Source: CAYSYM01 sp964435115
Lineage (GTDB): Bacteria > Chloroflexota > UBA6077 > CF-72
DNA length: 64,000 nt
Assembly (NCBI GenBank): GCA_964435115.1
Contig: CAYSYM010000009.1
Location: forward strand, 21,765-85,764
Direction of reading: 5' to 3'
The position numbers were made by a program, and so were the translations under genes. Below are positions 16,997 to 25,143 of this stretch, piece by piece; the first letter of the stretch is position 1, and each line of letters begins with the position of its first letter. The notes under the pieces were generated by a model, which saw nothing but the letters and a program-made list of their open reading frames with translations, ran no database searches and was not told the DNA's origin.

Positions 16997-18376
16997 TCAG
17001 CCTGCCTCCGCCCCGGGCGGAGGCAGGGCGTTCCGCGCGACCACGCGCCGGTACCAGCGACCGCTCTCCTTCATCGTGCGCCGCTGGGTGGGGTAGTCCA
17101 CGTGGACGAGCCCGAACCGCTTCGAGTACCCCAGCGCCCACTCGAAGTTGTCGAGCAGCGACCAGACGAAGTAGCCGCGCAGGGGGGCACCGGCCTGCCA
17201 CGCCCGGTGGGCTGCCAGCAGGTGGTCGTGCAGGAATGCAATGCGGCCGGGATCGTGGACCGAGTCGTCCGCGAGGTGGTCTTCGAGAGCCACCCCATTC
17301 TCCGTGACGTAGATCGCCGGTGCCCCGTACTCGCGCCAGACGCGCTCGACAACCTCTCGCAGCCCGTCGGGCACCACGGGCCAGCCCATCCCCGTAAGCG
17401 TGTGCCCGGCCCGCACGAGCTCGTCCGCTGAGAGCTGCGCGAACCCCAGGCCACTGTCCTCGCCCGGGCCGGGTGCCCGGGCGAAGAGCGGCGTGTAGTA
17501 GTTCACGCCAAGGAAGTCCAGCGGCGCGGCGATCTCCGCCAGGTCTCCGTCCAGGATCGCCGGCACGTGGTCCCCATACCGCTCCAGCATGTCGCCGGGG
17601 TAGCCGCGCCCGAACAGGGGGTCCAGGAACCAGCGGTTCAGGTAGCCGTCGGCGAAGCCGGCCGCCCGCTCGTCCTCGGGCGTCCCGCGGGCCGGTAGGC
17701 ACGGCGACAGGTTGAGCGTGATACCGATCACCGCCCTGGGGCTGCGCGCGCGGAGGACCGTCATCGCACGCCCGTGCGACAGCAGCAGGTGGTGCGCCGC
17801 CGCGAGCGCCGCCCGCAGGTCGCGAAGGCCCGGCGCATGGTCGCCCAGGTAGTGGCCCACCATGCTCACCACCCAGGGTTCGTTGTGGGTGATCCAGTGT
17901 CGCACCCGGTCGCCCAGACGCGCGCCCACCACATCGGCGAAGCGCGCGAACGCATCCACCGTCTCGCGGCTCGCCCAGCCGCCGCAATCCTGGAGCGCCT
18001 GCGGCAGATCCCAGTGGTAGAGCGTAGCGAACGGCACAATGCCGCGCTCCAGGAGCCCGTCGACGAGCCGGTCGTACCAGTCGAGCCCCGGCTGGTTGAC
18101 CTCGCCGAGCCCGTCCGGCAGGATGCGAGACCAGGCGACCGAGAAACGGTAGGCGCGCAGGCCGAGCCACTGCATGAGGTCCAGGTCCGCCTGCCACTGG
18201 TGGTAGTGGTCGCAGGCCACGTCCCCGGTATCGCCTTCGAGCGTCTTCCCTGGCGTGTGGCTGAAGCGGTCCCAGATCGACTCCCCTCGCCCGTCCTCGC
18301 GGACGGCCCCTTCCACCTGGTAGGCAGCCGTCGCCACCCCCCAGGTGAACCCGGCAGGAAACTCAATCTCCGGCAT
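16997..18376 (-). CDS. bglA: GH1 beta-glucosidase
   Basis: The 459-aa protein starts at ATG 18376 behind GGGAG. Complete GH1 landmarks are present: FTWGVATAAYQVEGA at the N-terminus, TLYHWDLPQAL, the acid/base Glu in THNEPW, the nucleophile Glu in YVTENGVAL, and WSLLDNFEW near the end. It retains beta-glucosides with net retention. There is no export signal. The start lies 62 bp from the divergent lipid-kinase gene, and the downstream partner is the clan GH-G hydrolase. Confidence 0.93.
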   Translation of the reverse strand: MPEIEFPAGFTWGVATAAYQVEGAVREDGRGESIWDRFSHTPGKTLEGDTGDVACDHYHQWQADLDLMQWLGLRAYRFSVAWSRILPDGLGEVNQPGLDWYDRLVDGLLERGIVPFATLYHWDLPQALQDCGGWASRETVDAFARFADVVGARLGDRVRHWITHNEPWVVSMVGHYLGDHAPGLRDLRAALAAAHHLLLSHGRAMTVLRARSPRAVIGITLNLSPCLPARGTPEDERAAGFADGYLNRWFLDPLFGRGYPGDMLERYGDHVPAILDGDLAEIAAPLDFLGVNYYTPLFARAPGPGEDSGLGFAQLSADELVRAGHTLTGMGWPVVPDGLREVVERVWREYGAPAIYVTENGVALEDHLADDSVHDPGRIAFLHDHLLAAHRAWQAGAPLRGYFVWSLLDNFEWALGYSKRFGLVHVDYPTQRRTMKESGRWYRRVVARNALPPPGAEAG

Positions 18377-18424
18377 GCGCGCGCGTCTCCCGCCACTCAC
18401 CTTACCGGGATCCTGCGCCCGGCG

Positions 18425-18430
18425 CATACT
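18425..18430 (+). promoter_or_regulatory. -10 hexamer (CATACT), probably leaderless
   Basis: CATACT ends 8 nt before ATG 18439, with no ribosome-binding site between. Confidence 0.45.
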
Positions 18431-18438
18431 GGTGGCGC

Positions 18439-19320
18439 ATGCGCGCGATCGTCCTGCTGAACCCTCGCTCCCGCGCCGGCGCGCGCCCCCCGCTCGAACG
18501 CATCCTGGCCAGCTTCCGAGCGGCCGGCTGGGAGGCGGAGGTGTGGGCGGGGCACGAGCCGGCCTGGACGGTGGCGGCCGCGGGCCGGGCGGTCAGCCTG
18601 GGCGTGGACGTCCTCTTCGGCGCCGGGGGCGACGGGATGCTGGCGAGCATGCTGCCCGCGCTGCTCGGGACCGAGACGGCGCTCGGAGTGGTCCCGCTGG
18701 GGACCGGCAATGTCTGGGCGCGCGAGCTCGGCCTCCCCCTCGATCCGGCGGCTGCCATCGCCACCCAGCTCGCGCGCCCGGGCCGTCGGGTGGACGTCGG
18801 CCGCGCCAACGGTCGGCCCTTCCTCGTGGTGGCCTCCGCCGGCCTCGACGCGCGGATCGTCCAGGTGGTCGAGGCGGGCCTCAAAGGGCTGGGCCAGGCC
18901 GCCTACCCGCTGGCCGGCCTGGGCCTGGTCGGCGAGGCCCGCGGGGCTCGCTGCCGCGCCACGCTCGACGAGGCGGAGCTGGAGGTGCCGCTGCTCGCGG
19001 CCGTCGTGACCAACGGGCGGCTGTATGGCGGACTCGTCCCCCTGGCGCCTGACGCGCGCCTGGACGACGGACTGCTGGACGTGGTGCTCTTCGAAGGCGC
19101 CGACCCCCTGCAGTTCGCCGCCCACGTAGCGCGCGTCCTGGCCGGCCAGCACCGCCGCGACCCGGCCGTGCGCATGCACCAGGTGCGCACGCTGCGGGTC
19201 GAATCCCTCGGGCCGCCACTCCCGGTCCAGGCCGACGGCGATCCGTGCGGCACCACGCCACTGGACGTCACGCTCGAACCGCGGGCGCTCCTGGCGCTGG
19301 GCCTCCCGCCGAGTCTCTAA
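18439..19320 (+). CDS. Diacylglycerol/lipid kinase family protein
   Basis: The 293-aa protein starts at ATG 18439. It follows the DgkB/YegS fold: the ATP-binding segment LLNPRSRAG near the N-terminus, the glycine-rich GAGGDGML motif (residues about 66-73), LGVVPLGTGNVWARELGLPL, and a C-terminal beta domain with DARLDDGLLDVVLFEGAD. Such enzymes phosphorylate diacylglycerol or related lipids at the membrane. Lipid class cannot be inferred. Confidence 0.88.
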   Translation: MRAIVLLNPRSRAGARPPLERILASFRAAGWEAEVWAGHEPAWTVAAAGRAVSLGVDVLFGAGGDGMLASMLPALLGTETALGVVPLGTGNVWARELGLPLDPAAAIATQLARPGRRVDVGRANGRPFLVVASAGLDARIVQVVEAGLKGLGQAAYPLAGLGLVGEARGARCRATLDEAELEVPLLAAVVTNGRLYGGLVPLAPDARLDDGLLDVVLFEGADPLQFAAHVARVLAGQHRRDPAVRMHQVRTLRVESLGPPLPVQADGDPCGTTPLDVTLEPRALLALGLPPSL

Positions 19321-19325
19321 CGGAG

Positions 19326-19697
19326 ATGCCGTGGCCCTACCTCCCCAGCAGCCGGCCCCTCCACACGATCGACGCGGCGGACGCCAGCGGCGCCGGCGTG
19401 GCGCTCTGGATCCTGAACTGCTCCGGCCCGCAGCCACAGGTCCTGGACGTGCAGCTCATCGGCCCCCTGGGGCCGGGCCAGCCGTACCGGGTGGAGGCAA
19501 CCGTCTCCAACCGCGGGCGCGGCCACGGCGAGGTGGCGGTCACCTTCCGGCTGCGCGATCGCACCACCCGCCAGACGGTCGAAGAGGAGAGGCGGGCGCA
19601 GTTGCAGCCCGGCGAGACGGTCCGTGTCGCGGCCCTGATCCTGGCGCCGCCCGGCTCGTACGAGCCCGAGGTGCAGGTGGAGTACCCCCCACGGTGA
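19326..19697 (+). CDS. Small CARDB/Ig-like beta-domain protein
   Basis: The 123-aa protein starts at ATG 19326, five bases after the lipid-kinase stop. Residues 40-120 have alternating beta strands with the CARDB-type pattern (VEATVSNRGRGHGEVAVTFR, LQPGETVRVAALILAPPGSY). No signal peptide is seen in this start. Such domains are adhesion or accessory modules. The start is weakly supported, as GGAG directly abuts the ATG. Confidence 0.5.
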   Translation: MPWPYLPSSRPLHTIDAADASGAGVALWILNCSGPQPQVLDVQLIGPLGPGQPYRVEATVSNRGRGHGEVAVTFRLRDRTTRQTVEEERRAQLQPGETVRVAALILAPPGSYEPEVQVEYPPR

Positions 19698-19740
19698 CCG
19701 ACCCACGGCCAGGCTCAGCCACTGTGGACGGAACGCACCC

Positions 19741-20136
19741 CTACGGCCGGACCTCGACGAACCCCGCCGCCGAGAAGTCGTCGTCGAACGCGAGGGCCTC
19801 ACGCAGCCGCAATCGCCGCATCACCGCAAAGCTCGTGGCGTCGACGAACGAGTAGCGCCGCTCATCGTGGCGTCGCAGCCACGCCCACGCTTCGTCCTCA
19901 GTCGGCTGATCGACGCGGTAGATCGTGACGCGCGGGGAACCGTGTACCGCATCCACGAAGTCCCACGCCTGTGGGTGGCCGAGACGCCGACGCAAGAAGG
20001 TCCACGTCTCGGCCAGGATCGGGGTCGTTGTCAGCAGGCTGTCCGTTTCTCGCGCCCACAGGAGCCGGGCCTCCGAGTGGCGCTGGTCACGCCGAGCCTG
20101 CAGGGCGATCCAGAAGGATGAGTCGACGAACCTCAC
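19741..20136 (-). CDS. vapC: PIN-domain toxin (VapC-like)
   Basis: The 131-aa protein is placed at GTG 20136, which overlaps the antitoxin stop as GTGA; a GTG at 20145 is also open. Four acidic PIN residues are in order: FVDSSF, LAETWTF, FVDATSF and AFDDDF. PIN toxins cut RNA, usually tRNA or rRNA, with Mg2+. The upstream ribbon-helix-helix gene is the expected antitoxin. Confidence 0.85.
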   Translation of the reverse strand: MRFVDSSFWIALQARRDQRHSEARLLWARETDSLLTTTPILAETWTFLRRRLGHPQAWDFVDAVHGSPRVTIYRVDQPTEDEAWAWLRRHDERRYSFVDATSFAVMRRLRLREALAFDDDFSAAGFVEVRP

Positions 20137-20357
20137 CGTCCCCACTCGTAGACGACTTTGTCGATGTCGCCGGGCTCGATCTCGATATCGTAGCGCCCAA
20201 CCAGATCATCCAGGGGGTCGTGTGCCCGATCCGGCGGCCGGAAGCGCTCTGCGACACACTGCCGGATGAGTGCCGCCTTAGATGTGCGCTGGCGGACTGC
20301 CTGCTTGGCGAGCGCCTCGTCCAGCTCTTCCTCGATGTAAATCTGCAGCCGTTTCAT
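20133..20357 (-). CDS. vapB: Ribbon-helix-helix antitoxin (CopG/VapB-like)
   Basis: The 74-aa protein starts at ATG 20357 (20372 is an in-frame alternative). The N-terminus is a ribbon-helix-helix (MKRLQIYIEEELDEALAKQA, then TSKAALIRQCVAERF). The C-terminal tail (DIEIEPGDIDKVVYEWGR) is the probable toxin-binding part. A minus-strand TACAAT (20364-20369) lies 6 nt before the ATG and overlaps the alternative start, so leaderless expression and autoregulation are likely. Confidence 0.8.
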   Translation of the reverse strand: MKRLQIYIEEELDEALAKQAVRQRTSKAALIRQCVAERFRPPDRAHDPLDDLVGRYDIEIEPGDIDKVVYEWGR

Positions 20358-20363
20358 GCTGTC

Positions 20364-20369
20364 ATTGTA
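20364..20369 (-). promoter_or_regulatory. -10 hexamer (TACAAT) for the antitoxin-toxin pair
   Basis: TACAAT on the minus strand ends 6 nt before ATG 20357. Confidence 0.45.
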
Positions 20370-20541
20370 CATTGAGCTAGCGGCGTATACAGCACCCGAG
20401 GAAGCGATGGGTCCCGTACGACCCCGTCTCCACCCACAGCCTCCCCAGCGGGCGGCTCCCTGTCCGGCCGGGCGAACCTGTGCCGTCGTGGTACGGCCCT
20501 CTGCAGCCCGAACTGCGGAGCAGGACCCCCTGTATCCCGCG

Positions 20542-21429
20542 TCAATCCCCCGTCGTGTGGTCGATCAGGCCGCGCTCCTTGGCAGCGTGCTCGCACCAGC
20601 GGTAGAGGAGGTGGGTCAGCAGCAGGAGTGCGGCCGTGGTGCCCAGCAGAGTGAGGACGACCTGCTGGGTGGGCATGGCGCCCAGCACGCCCCCGGCCGA
20701 GACGCCGGCCAGCGCCCGTCGCTCAACCTCCAGCCAGTACGTCAGCGGCAGGGCCAGACTCACTACCTGCATGAAGCCGGGCAGCACGTCCACGGGGAAG
20801 ATCGTCCCGCTCAGGATGTACAGGCCCGCGGCGACCGACTCTCCCAGGCTCCAGGAGTGGCGCGCGACCACCAGCGAGATGGCGGCCACGCAGGTGCCGA
20901 GCGCGATGGTGCCTATCGCCCCCACCGCCAGCGCCACCGCGGCGAGCGCGTAGTCGATCGTCGCCGGGTCCAGGCGCAGCCCCAGGAACGCGAGCCCCGC
21001 CGCCAGGGTGACCGCCACACCCACCCCGGCCGTCGCGAAACGCGCCATGCCCCGCCCCACCAGGTACACGTAGCCCGGCGTGGGCGAGAGGAAGACGTAG
21101 CGCAGCGTCTGCCACCGCTCCCGGTCCTGGATGAACGCCTGGCCAATGGCCTCCACGGTCGCCGTCACGAACACGAACAGCACCTGGCCGAGGAAGACGA
21201 AGGCGAACCGGTCGCCGCCCGTGTCGCCGCCGCTCACCACGAGGTACATCACCACCAGCAGCAGCGCCGCGCTCACCGGGCGGACGACCGTGTAAACCAC
21301 GAAGAGGGAGGGCGAAGCCCAGTTCGACTCGGTTTGCCAGCCCAGCCACGCCGCCGCGCGGAACGAGGCGTGGGTGGTGGCCAGCGTGCCCTGCCCAGGT
21401 CTGTGCCCGCGCACCGTCGGGAGCGCCAC
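20542..21429 (-). CDS. ABC-2 type transporter permease (second subunit)
   Basis: The 295-aa protein starts at GTG 21429, six bases after the first permease stop. Six hydrophobic segments alternate with short loops: one near residues 45-65, then VFLGQVLFVFVTATVEA, a pair near 145-175, and GLYILSGTIFPVDVLPG, which matches the ABC-2 signature (L-SG-x-FP). The C-terminus is cytoplasmic and charged. It pairs with the other permease and the divergently encoded ATPase. The substrate is unknown; drug or lipid/polysaccharide export are common for this group. 20358-20541, between this gene's end and the antitoxin start, holds only the antitoxin -10 and nothing else recognised. Confidence 0.85.
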   Translation of the reverse strand: MALPTVRGHRPGQGTLATTHASFRAAAWLGWQTESNWASPSLFVVYTVVRPVSAALLLVVMYLVVSGGDTGGDRFAFVFLGQVLFVFVTATVEAIGQAFIQDRERWQTLRYVFLSPTPGYVYLVGRGMARFATAGVGVAVTLAAGLAFLGLRLDPATIDYALAAVALAVGAIGTIALGTCVAAISLVVARHSWSLGESVAAGLYILSGTIFPVDVLPGFMQVVSLALPLTYWLEVERRALAGVSAGGVLGAMPTQQVVLTLLGTTAALLLLTHLLYRWCEHAAKERGLIDHTTGD

Positions 21430-21435
21430 CGCCGC

Positions 21436-22260
21436 CTACCGCCCCCGGGTCGTCAGCCGCCCCTCGCGCTTGCCAAGCGCCTCCATGTAGTTGAGCGCGG
21501 CGCGGGCGAGGAGGAAGAACAGCACGAACAGCGCCAGCAGCACCGCCAGCTCCTGCTCCACCGGGAGCAGCCCACTGGAGCGGGCGGGGCCGAAGAGGAG
21601 CTGGCGCAGCGCGTCGAGTCCGAGTGTCAGCGGCAGGAGCGACGCCACCACTGCGAGGCCACTCCCCAGCGCGCGCACCGGGAAGTACAGGCCCGAGAGG
21701 AGGTAGATCGGCTCCTGGAGCAGCGCGTTGAAGTGCCAGGCCTCGCGCGTGAAGAACAGGTAGAGCGAGGCGAAGAGCATGCCCACGGCGTACAGGCCGG
21801 CCATCGAGGCCAGGAAGACCGCCAGCACCATCGGCCACTGCGACAGGTCGTAGCTCACGCCGAAGGCGAGCGTCGACACGGCCACGATGACCGCCGCCTT
21901 GACGGTCGTCCCGAACAGACCGCCGATCGCCATGCCGAGGAGGACGGCTATGCGGGTCGTCGGCGCCATGAGGTAGAGCGCGAGGTTGCCGTCTTCCTTC
22001 TCCCAGAAGAGCTGCGCAGCCATGCTCCAGAGCACGTTCAGCCAGAAGGCGGCCGTGGCGCCGCCGAGCACGACGAACCCCAGGAACTCTGACGGAGCGT
22101 CGAGCGAGCGGTAGAAGTAGATGAACCCGGTCGTGGTGAGCAGCGGGATGAGGATGTCGAAGAACAGCCACCATCGGTCACGGAGCAGCAGCCCGACGAC
22201 GCGCGGGTAGGAGCGGGCAATCACCGTGCGCAGGAACAGCTCGACCGGGTGCGGGCGCAT
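21436..22260 (-). CDS. ABC-2 type transporter permease (first subunit)
   Basis: The 274-aa protein starts at ATG 22260, chosen because a TACACT hexamer lies 8 nt upstream. Six membrane segments are visible, with the ABC-2 pattern PIYLLSGLYFPVRALGSGLA in the fifth. The segment LFWEKEDGNLALYLMAPTTR is the coupling region expected to contact the ATPase. It is homologous in layout to the next permease, so the pump is probably a heterodimer. Confidence 0.85.
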   Translation of the reverse strand: MRPHPVELFLRTVIARSYPRVVGLLLRDRWWLFFDILIPLLTTTGFIYFYRSLDAPSEFLGFVVLGGATAAFWLNVLWSMAAQLFWEKEDGNLALYLMAPTTRIAVLLGMAIGGLFGTTVKAAVIVAVSTLAFGVSYDLSQWPMVLAVFLASMAGLYAVGMLFASLYLFFTREAWHFNALLQEPIYLLSGLYFPVRALGSGLAVVASLLPLTLGLDALRQLLFGPARSSGLLPVEQELAVLLALFVLFFLLARAALNYMEALGKREGRLTTRGR

Positions 22261-22268
22261 GGGCCGGC

Positions 22269-22274
22269 AGTGTA
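22269..22274 (-). promoter_or_regulatory. -10 hexamer (TACACT), probably leaderless, for the permease pair
   Basis: On the minus strand TACACT ends 8 nt before ATG 22260. Confidence 0.5.
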
Positions 22275-22413
22275 GCGCGACACGTCTCAGCCCACCCGCT
22301 TCGCTCTCACGTCGGGCTGCCGCCAGGTCCCGCTGGGGTGCGCGCCACATCACAGGCGCGCGAGCTCGCCACTGGCCGGATGCTCACTCCGCCCGGCACC
22401 GTGCGGCGACGCC

Positions 22414-22419
22414 TAGAAT
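22414..22419 (+). promoter_or_regulatory. -10 hexamer (TAGAAT) for the ABC ATPase gene
   Basis: TAGAAT ends 10 nt before ATG 22430, so the exporter is expressed from divergent near-leaderless promoters. Confidence 0.45.
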
Positions 22420-22429
22420 CACCCGTCGC

Positions 22430-23446
22430 ATGCCTGTTCCCGCCATCAGCACGCGTGCGCTGCGGCGCGTCTTCCAGGACCGCGGCCGCCTGGTGCCGGC
22501 CCTGGAGAGTGTCGACCTAGCCGTCGCGCCGGGCGAGCTGTTCGGCCTGCTCGGCCCTAACGGGGCGGGCAAGACGACGCTGATCAAGATCCTCACCACG
22601 CTGCTGCTCCCCAGCTCTGGCGAGGTGCTGGTGGACGGGATCGACGTCGTCAAGCACCCCAACGAGGTGCGCTGGCGGATCAACGCCGGGGCCGGCGGCG
22701 AGAGCTCGGGCTACGGCCTGCTGACGGTGCGCGAGAACCTGTGGCTGTGGTCCCAGATGTACGGGGTCCCCTACGGCGTCGCGAACAGGCGGATCGACCA
22801 CATGCTGCGGGTGGTAGGCCTGCAGGAGCAGGCGAACGTGAAGGGGAGCCACCTGTCCACCGGCATGAAGCAGAAGATGAGCTTCGCGCGCGGGTTCCTC
22901 TCGGACCCGCGGGTGCTCTTCCTGGACGAGCCGACTGTCGGGCTCGACGTGAACGCGGCGCTGGACGTGCGCGCCTGGGTGCGCGCCTGGGTGCGTGGCG
23001 AAGCCGACCACCTGCCCCAGGCGGCACCCGGCCTACGCACGGTCCTGCTCACCACGCACTACCTCCACGAGGCGGAGGAGCTGTGTGACCGGGTGGCTAT
23101 CATCCACCGCGGCCGCATCCTGGCCTGCGACACCCCGGCCAACCTGAAGCGCCAGGTCCAGCAGGAATCGATCTTCACGCTGCAGGTGGACGGGCCGCGA
23201 GACGGCTGGGGCACGCTGGCGGCGCTACGCGGGGTGCGAACCGTGAGCGTGGCGCCCCACGACGGCGGGGTGGGTCTGCGCGTGGCGCTGGCAGACGACG
23301 CCACCATCGCCGACGTCATCGGCGCCATCGGCGCGCGCCACGCCCGCCTGCGCACGCTCTCCAAGGAGGAGCCCAGCCTGGAAGACGTGTTCGTCCAGCT
23401 CACCGGCGCGCGCCTGGACGAGGCCGACCAGGCCGCTGTGGCGTAG
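22430..23446 (+). CDS. ABC transporter ATP-binding protein (ABC-2 exporter)
   Basis: The 338-aa protein starts at ATG 22430. Walker A is GPNGAGKTT (residues about 43-51), the signature is LSTGMKQKMSFAR, Walker B is VLFLDEPTVGLD and the switch His is in LTTHYLHEAEEL. The signature LSTGMKQK replaces the usual LSGGQ, as is common in DrrA/natA-like exporters. The C-terminal domain of about 90 residues is the DrrA-type extension. Between signature and switch, the sequence VRAWVRAWVRG comes from a short DNA duplication (near 22971-22994). It works with the two divergent permeases. Confidence 0.92.
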   Translation: MPVPAISTRALRRVFQDRGRLVPALESVDLAVAPGELFGLLGPNGAGKTTLIKILTTLLLPSSGEVLVDGIDVVKHPNEVRWRINAGAGGESSGYGLLTVRENLWLWSQMYGVPYGVANRRIDHMLRVVGLQEQANVKGSHLSTGMKQKMSFARGFLSDPRVLFLDEPTVGLDVNAALDVRAWVRAWVRGEADHLPQAAPGLRTVLLTTHYLHEAEELCDRVAIIHRGRILACDTPANLKRQVQQESIFTLQVDGPRDGWGTLAALRGVRTVSVAPHDGGVGLRVALADDATIADVIGAIGARHARLRTLSKEEPSLEDVFVQLTGARLDEADQAAVA

Positions 23447-23466
23447 TCGTGCGGGCCGCCGCGCCC

Positions 23467-24780
23467 CTACCGGGTCAGCAGGTACAGCCCGCCGTTGACG
23501 TCGCCCACTAGGACGAGGTCGTCCATGAGGGTGGCGTTCCACACCTGCGGGTCGGCGGCCGGCACCCAGCTCGCCAGCTCGGCGGGCGCGCTCGCGTCCG
23601 AGACGTCCACCAGCCGGACGCCGCTCCCGTACCACGCGACGTAGGCGCGACTCGAGTCGCGGTCGTCCGCCAGCGCGTTGTGGACGCTGTACCACAGCTC
23701 CGGCCCGCCGTGCGTTCCGGCGGCGCTCTCGGGGGTCTCAAACGAGGCCACCTGGACGGGGGCCGTCGGGTCCCGCACGTCGACGAGCCGCAGCCGCCCC
23801 CAGGGTGGGGCGAACGTCTCGTCCGCCACCAGCGCCAGGCCGCCACCCCCTGCCACCGTCACCGAGTGGGTGTTGCCCTCGGCCGCGGCCGGCTCGGCGA
23901 ACCGCCCCAGGAAGCGGGGCGCCGTGGGTTCGGAGACGTCCAGCAGGATGACCCCCAGGTCCCAGTAGGAGAGGTAGGCCGTCCGCCCATCCGGGCTAAG
24001 CGACACCGAGTGGAGGAAGGCCTGCGGAACCGTCCCCCGGCAGGCCGGCTCGCACTGCCACCCGTACCCCACGGGCAGACCGGCATCCTTCCACGCCCCC
24101 CAGTTCGCCACCTCGACCGGGCGGGTGGGGTCGGTCAGGTCCACCACGCGCAGGTCGCCCCGTCCGTCGAACAGCTCCGAGTTGGAGACCGCCAGGTACG
24201 CGTAGGTCCGGCCCCCCTGCTGCCCGACCGCCAGCTCGTGGATGCCGCGCGGGCCGCTGCCAACCCCCAGGTAGCTCAGCTCGCCCGGCCGGGTGGGGTC
24301 TGAGACGTCCCACACCGCCAGCCCTCCCTCCGGCCCTTGCGAGGTGCAGCGCTGGATGCCGGCCAGGAGGACGTTGCCGCTGAACGCCACGCCGTTCGTC
24401 CGGAACACCGCCACGTACTCGGCCGTCGTGCCCGGGTAGCTCGCCACCACACCCACCGGCGCCGGCGCCGCCGGGTCGCGCACGTCGATCACGCGCACCC
24501 CGAGCGCTGGGCAGCGGGTCGCCGAGCCCCAGGAGCCCAGGTAGGCGAAGCCATCCAGCCCGGCAGCCATGGCATTGAGACCGGGCGTACCCGGGTCGTA
24601 CTGGCCGAGCGGCTCCAGCGGCGCCGCCTGGGCCGGCGTGAGGGCGGTTGCCGCCAGCAGCAGCGCCAGGGCGACGCACGCCGGCCAACGGCCGGCACGA
24701 CGCAGCCCGGCTGGAGCCCACGCGCCCGGCCTTCTCAGCAGGGCGCGCCGGACGCCCGGGAGCGGCGGGATTCGACGCAT
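23467..24780 (-). CDS. Secreted LVIVD-repeat beta-propeller protein
   Basis: The 437-aa protein starts at ATG 24780. A basic N-terminus and hydrophobic core (WPACVALALLLAATALTPAQA) form a signal peptide with an AQA cleavage site. The rest is built of about seven repeats carrying the LVIVD pattern V-D-V-x-DP-x-x-P (for example VIDVRDPAAPAPVG, VVDLTDPTRPVEVA, LLDVSEPTAPRFLG), which fold as propeller blades. Four Cys residues could form disulfides. LVIVD proteins are surface or exported and of unknown molecular role. The start codon sits inside the arm of a long hairpin. Confidence 0.8.
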   Translation of the reverse strand: MRRIPPLPGVRRALLRRPGAWAPAGLRRAGRWPACVALALLLAATALTPAQAAPLEPLGQYDPGTPGLNAMAAGLDGFAYLGSWGSATRCPALGVRVIDVRDPAAPAPVGVVASYPGTTAEYVAVFRTNGVAFSGNVLLAGIQRCTSQGPEGGLAVWDVSDPTRPGELSYLGVGSGPRGIHELAVGQQGGRTYAYLAVSNSELFDGRGDLRVVDLTDPTRPVEVANWGAWKDAGLPVGYGWQCEPACRGTVPQAFLHSVSLSPDGRTAYLSYWDLGVILLDVSEPTAPRFLGRFAEPAAAEGNTHSVTVAGGGGLALVADETFAPPWGRLRLVDVRDPTAPVQVASFETPESAAGTHGGPELWYSVHNALADDRDSSRAYVAWYGSGVRLVDVSDASAPAELASWVPAADPQVWNATLMDDLVLVGDVNGGLYLLTR

Positions 24781-24812
24781 GGCCAGCCGCCAGTATGGCG
24801 GCTGGCCATGCG
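24776..24812. repeat. 37-bp perfect hairpin over the start of the LVIVD gene
   Basis: Perfect 17-bp arms (24776-24792 and 24796-24812) flank a 3-nt loop. The left arm includes the LVIVD ATG and the loop region contains a minus-strand CATACT (24792-24797) 11 nt from that ATG. It could be a terminator for the zinc-ribbon gene, an operator, or a translation-blocking stem. Confidence 0.6.
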
Positions 24813-24841
24813 TTGGCGCCAGCAGCGCCCGCGTGAACTCC

Positions 24842-25069
24842 TCAACGCGCGGGCTCGCCCGGGCGCAGGAAGTCCAGGTCGATCGGCTCCGGGTGGACTT
24901 TGCAGACCCCGCAGTGCAGCGCGTCCTCCACCGCCAGCCCGCGCAGCGCACCCGCGTGCTCCCACGCTTCGAAGAGGAAGGGGCGCGTCCGCACGTGGGC
25001 CTTGCACACCCCGCGTCCGCAGAAGCGACAGGTACCTTCCGCCGCCGCTCCACAGACCCAGCACCGCAC
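24842..25069 (-). CDS. Small zinc-ribbon protein
   Basis: The 75-aa protein starts at GTG 25069. Cysteine pairs and histidines form a two-metal arrangement: CWVCG (C3, C6), CRFCGRGVCKAH (residues about 14-25) and CGVCKVH (about 53-59). This resembles B-box or DUF2180-like cross-brace zinc fingers. There is no membrane segment. The gene is followed by the hairpin at 24776-24812. Function is unknown and the start is not firm. Confidence 0.6.
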   Translation of the reverse strand: MRCWVCGAAAEGTCRFCGRGVCKAHVRTRPFLFEAWEHAGALRGLAVEDALHCGVCKVHPEPIDLDFLRPGEPAR

Positions 25070-25143
25070 AGTCGATAGCGTACCCTGGGCGCCGGCTCGG
25101 CGGTCGCGCTATCGTACTCGGCGACCTGCAGGGAGGGTCCCGC

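Noticed and set aside
14763..18197. 1144-aa minus-strand ORF spanning both glycosidases
   Set aside because: The GH1 gene is in a different frame over 16997-18376; only 14763-16979 has hydrolase motifs.
20356..22092. 578-aa plus-strand ORF
   Set aside because: It lies opposite two well-formed ABC-2 permeases and is low in complexity (His/Arg/Gln), typical of a GC-rich shadow frame.
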